Shown here in pieces: positions 5,367-6,935 of a DNA stretch of 6,935 nt. The stretch comes from an uncultured Gemmatimonadota bacterium (GTDB lineage Bacteria; Gemmatimonadota; Gemmatimonadetes; Gemmatimonadales; GWC2-71-9), in the NCBI GenBank assembly GCA_913009915.1, contig CAJVYZ010000149.1, positions 1 through 6,935 of the forward strand. Reading direction: 5' to 3'. Both the position numbers and the translations under genes were made by a program. The notes under the pieces were generated by a model, which saw nothing but the letters and a program-made list of their open reading frames with translations, had not been told where the DNA came from and did no database searches. Positions within the stretch are counted from its first letter, which is position 1. Every line of letters begins with the position of its first letter.

Positions 5367-6935
5367 CTGATCGAGTTGCACCCTCAGCTCATCGGCCTCC
5401 ATCACCGGTCGCTGACAAACAAACCCCTTGCACACGTATGCCGCGGCACGGCCGTTGATGGTAGTGCGGCCTTTGAGTAGCGGGACGTCGCTGGGGTTTT
5501 CCGGATCCTGCAGCGCAACGATGGTGTTGGGTCTGAACGTCTCCCGCACCACGTCGAGAAGTTCCTGCGTCTCCTTGGCGTGCGGATCTCCCACGATGGC
5601 GACTTCGCGGCGACCGCCGGCCAACAGGTCATAAGCCGCGAGCCACTGCCCGAACGCCATGGGGTTGTGTTGCAGGCTTCCAGCGATCTGGTCGAAGGTG
5701 GCCCTCGCCTCGTCTTGGTAGCGAGACTCACCGGTCAACGCGGCTAGTTTGAGCAGCACGGTGCTCGCCATGGCGTTGCCCGATGGCACGGCGTTGTCAT
5801 GCAGGTCGCGTGGACGGGTGATCAACGTCTCGTGGTCGTCGCTGGTGTCGTAGAAGCCGCCGCCTTCAGCCCGGAAGCGTTCGATCATGATATCGGCCAA
5901 GTCTCGTGCCGCCGCGAACCAGCGATACTCGAACGTGGCTTGATAGAGCGCCAGCAGCCCCTCGATCAAGTGGCTGTAGTCCTCCAGGTAGCCGTTCAGG
6001 TTGCTCCCCTGGCGTTCCGTCCACACCCGCCGGAGCCGTCCGTCTTCCGTCAGCAGGGTGTCCAGGAGAAAGGATGCGTTGGCTCGGGCCGCGGCCAGGT
6101 AGCGCTCCTCACCGAGGGCGCTTCCCGCTTCCGCGAACGCCGCCAGCATGAGCCCGTTCCACGAGGTGAGCACCTTGTCGTCCAGGCCGGGTTTCACCCG
6201 CTTCTCACGCTCGTGCCACAGGCGTTGGCGGATCTCATTGAGCTGCTTGGCCACCTGTTCCGGATCTACCCCCCACTCCGCCGCCAACTCGTCCGGGTCG
6301 GCCACGCGGTGAAGGATGTTCTTGCCCTCCCAGTTTCCTCCACGGCTCGCGTCCCACGCCTTGGCGGCCAGCGCGGTGTCCCCTCCCAGTAGTTGGTCCA
6401 GCTCCGCGTAGGACCAGACGAAGAACTTGCCCTCCTCACCTTCCGAATCCGCGTCCTGCGAACTGAAGAAGCCGCCACGTGGATGGCGCATCTCGCGCAG
6501 CACGTAGTCCAACGTTTCCCGGGCGACATCCCGGAAGCGATCGGATCCGGTCACCTGCCAGGCGTGGAGATATACCCGCGCCAGTTGGGCGTTGTCGTAC
6601 AACATCTTTTCGAAGTGTGGCACCAGCCACTCGGCGTCGGTGGCGTAGCGATGGAACCCGCCGCCGAGGAGGTCGTAGATGCCGCCGTCGGCCATCGAAG
6701 TGAGAGATTTCTCGAGGAAGCTCCGCGGGCGTGGGTCTCCCGTGTCATCGATGTGCCTGACCAGGAATTCCAGCACCATCGGTTGGGGGAACTTGGGCTC
6801 GTCGCCCCAGCCTCCGTTGCGGGCGTCGAAATACCGTGCCAACTGCCCCACGATGGCTGACGTGTCGATGGTTGTGGGGTCGACTCCCCCTCCCCCTCCT
6901 CCGTCCTCGGCGCCGTCGGCAGCCGAGATGTCCCG
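5358..6935 (-). CDS. COG1331 / YyaL-SPATA20 family protein (thioredoxin-domain DUF255 family), N-terminus off the window
   Basis: 525 residues are visible and the frame is open to base 6935. The GTG at 6851 is not the real start, because family members are about 650-750 residues and begin with a DUF255 thioredoxin-like domain that must lie beyond the right edge. The visible part is the six-hairpin (alpha/alpha barrel, N-acylglucosamine-2-epimerase-like) region. Family signatures, numbered from the visible end, are GGWGDEPKFP 41-50, GGIYDLLGGGFHRY 84-97, WLVPHFEKMLYDNAQL 103-118, QDADSEGEEGKFFVW 160-174, GNWEGKNILH 200-209, DDKVLTSWNGLM 252-263, DYSHLIEGLLALYQATF 319-335 and PSGNA 374-378. The C-terminus keeps the C-x4-C pair (YVCKGFVCQRPV, residues 492 and 497). 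The biochemical activity of the family is unsettled. A six-glycine run at 12-17 sits where the linker to the missing thioredoxin domain is expected. Confidence 0.95.
   Translation of the reverse strand, partial: RDISAADGAEDGGGGGGVDPTTIDTSAIVGQLARYFDARNGGWGDEPKFPQPMVLEFLVRHIDDTGDPRPRSFLEKSLTSMADGGIYDLLGGGFHRYATDAEWLVPHFEKMLYDNAQLARVYLHAWQVTGSDRFRDVARETLDYVLREMRHPRGGFFSSQDADSEGEEGKFFVWSYAELDQLLGGDTALAAKAWDASRGGNWEGKNILHRVADPDELAAEWGVDPEQVAKQLNEIRQRLWHEREKRVKPGLDDKVLTSWNGLMLAAFAEAGSALGEERYLAAARANASFLLDTLLTEDGRLRRVWTERQGSNLNGYLEDYSHLIEGLLALYQATFEYRWFAAARDLADIMIERFRAEGGGFYDTSDDHETLITRPRDLHDNAVPSGNAMASTVLLKLAALTGESRYQDEARATFDQIAGSLQHNPMAFGQWLAAYDLLAGGRREVAIVGDPHAKETQELLDVVRETFRPNTIVALQDPENPSDVPLLKGRTTINGRAAAYVCKGFVCQRPVMEADELRVQLDQGA

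Overview
This is a high-G+C (by eye about two-thirds), gene-dense bacterial fragment, apparently a short metagenomic contig. Bases 1-81 are not biological. They are a T-run followed by a complete Illumina P7/TruSeq-type index adapter read into the assembly, so native DNA begins at base 82. The organism cannot be fixed from the sequence. A secreted 6-bladed beta-propeller protein with a GRxGxGPGEY motif, a DUF4112 protein and a COG1331 (YyaL/SPATA20) protein in a GC-rich genome with good Shine-Dalgarno sites would fit Gemmatimonadota or a related environmental phylum; this is inference.

Layout, left to right. (1) 82-3097, minus strand: one very large fusion gene. It has an APH-type small-molecule kinase, a central M23 (LytM) metallopeptidase-type domain with all expected zinc ligands, and a class-III PLP enzyme resembling ethanolamine-phosphate / 5-phosphohydroxylysine phospho-lyases. 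Its last few codons are lost at the contig end and replaced by adapter. (2) 3098-3225: an intergenic spacer almost filled by a long interrupted inverted repeat whose arms are tandem 7-bp units (GGTGGAC-like). (3) 3226-3913, minus strand: a two-gene unit, a 65-residue membrane protein followed after 10 bp by a DUF4112 membrane protein. (4) 3914-4068: a divergent control region with nested palindromes. (5) 4069-5226, plus strand: a secreted 6-bladed beta-propeller protein of unknown function. (6) 5227-5357: a convergent spacer with octamer repeats forming a nested hairpin, a heptamer dimer shared with the first spacer, and a five-unit heptamer array that runs through the stop codon of the next gene. 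(7) 5358-6935, minus strand: the C-terminal three-quarters of a COG1331 protein, open to the right edge.

How the genes work together: only the two small membrane genes look like a conventional operon. The fusion gene is self-contained. Its kinase and phospho-lyase would act in sequence on one hydroxylated amine (phosphorylate, then eliminate phosphate and ammonia). The most unusual non-coding signal is the heptamer repeat family. It occurs in both large spacers, and an exact 14-base stretch of it lies inside the aminotransferase coding sequence in a probable surface loop. No RNA genes, CRISPR arrays, transposases or phage genes are visible.
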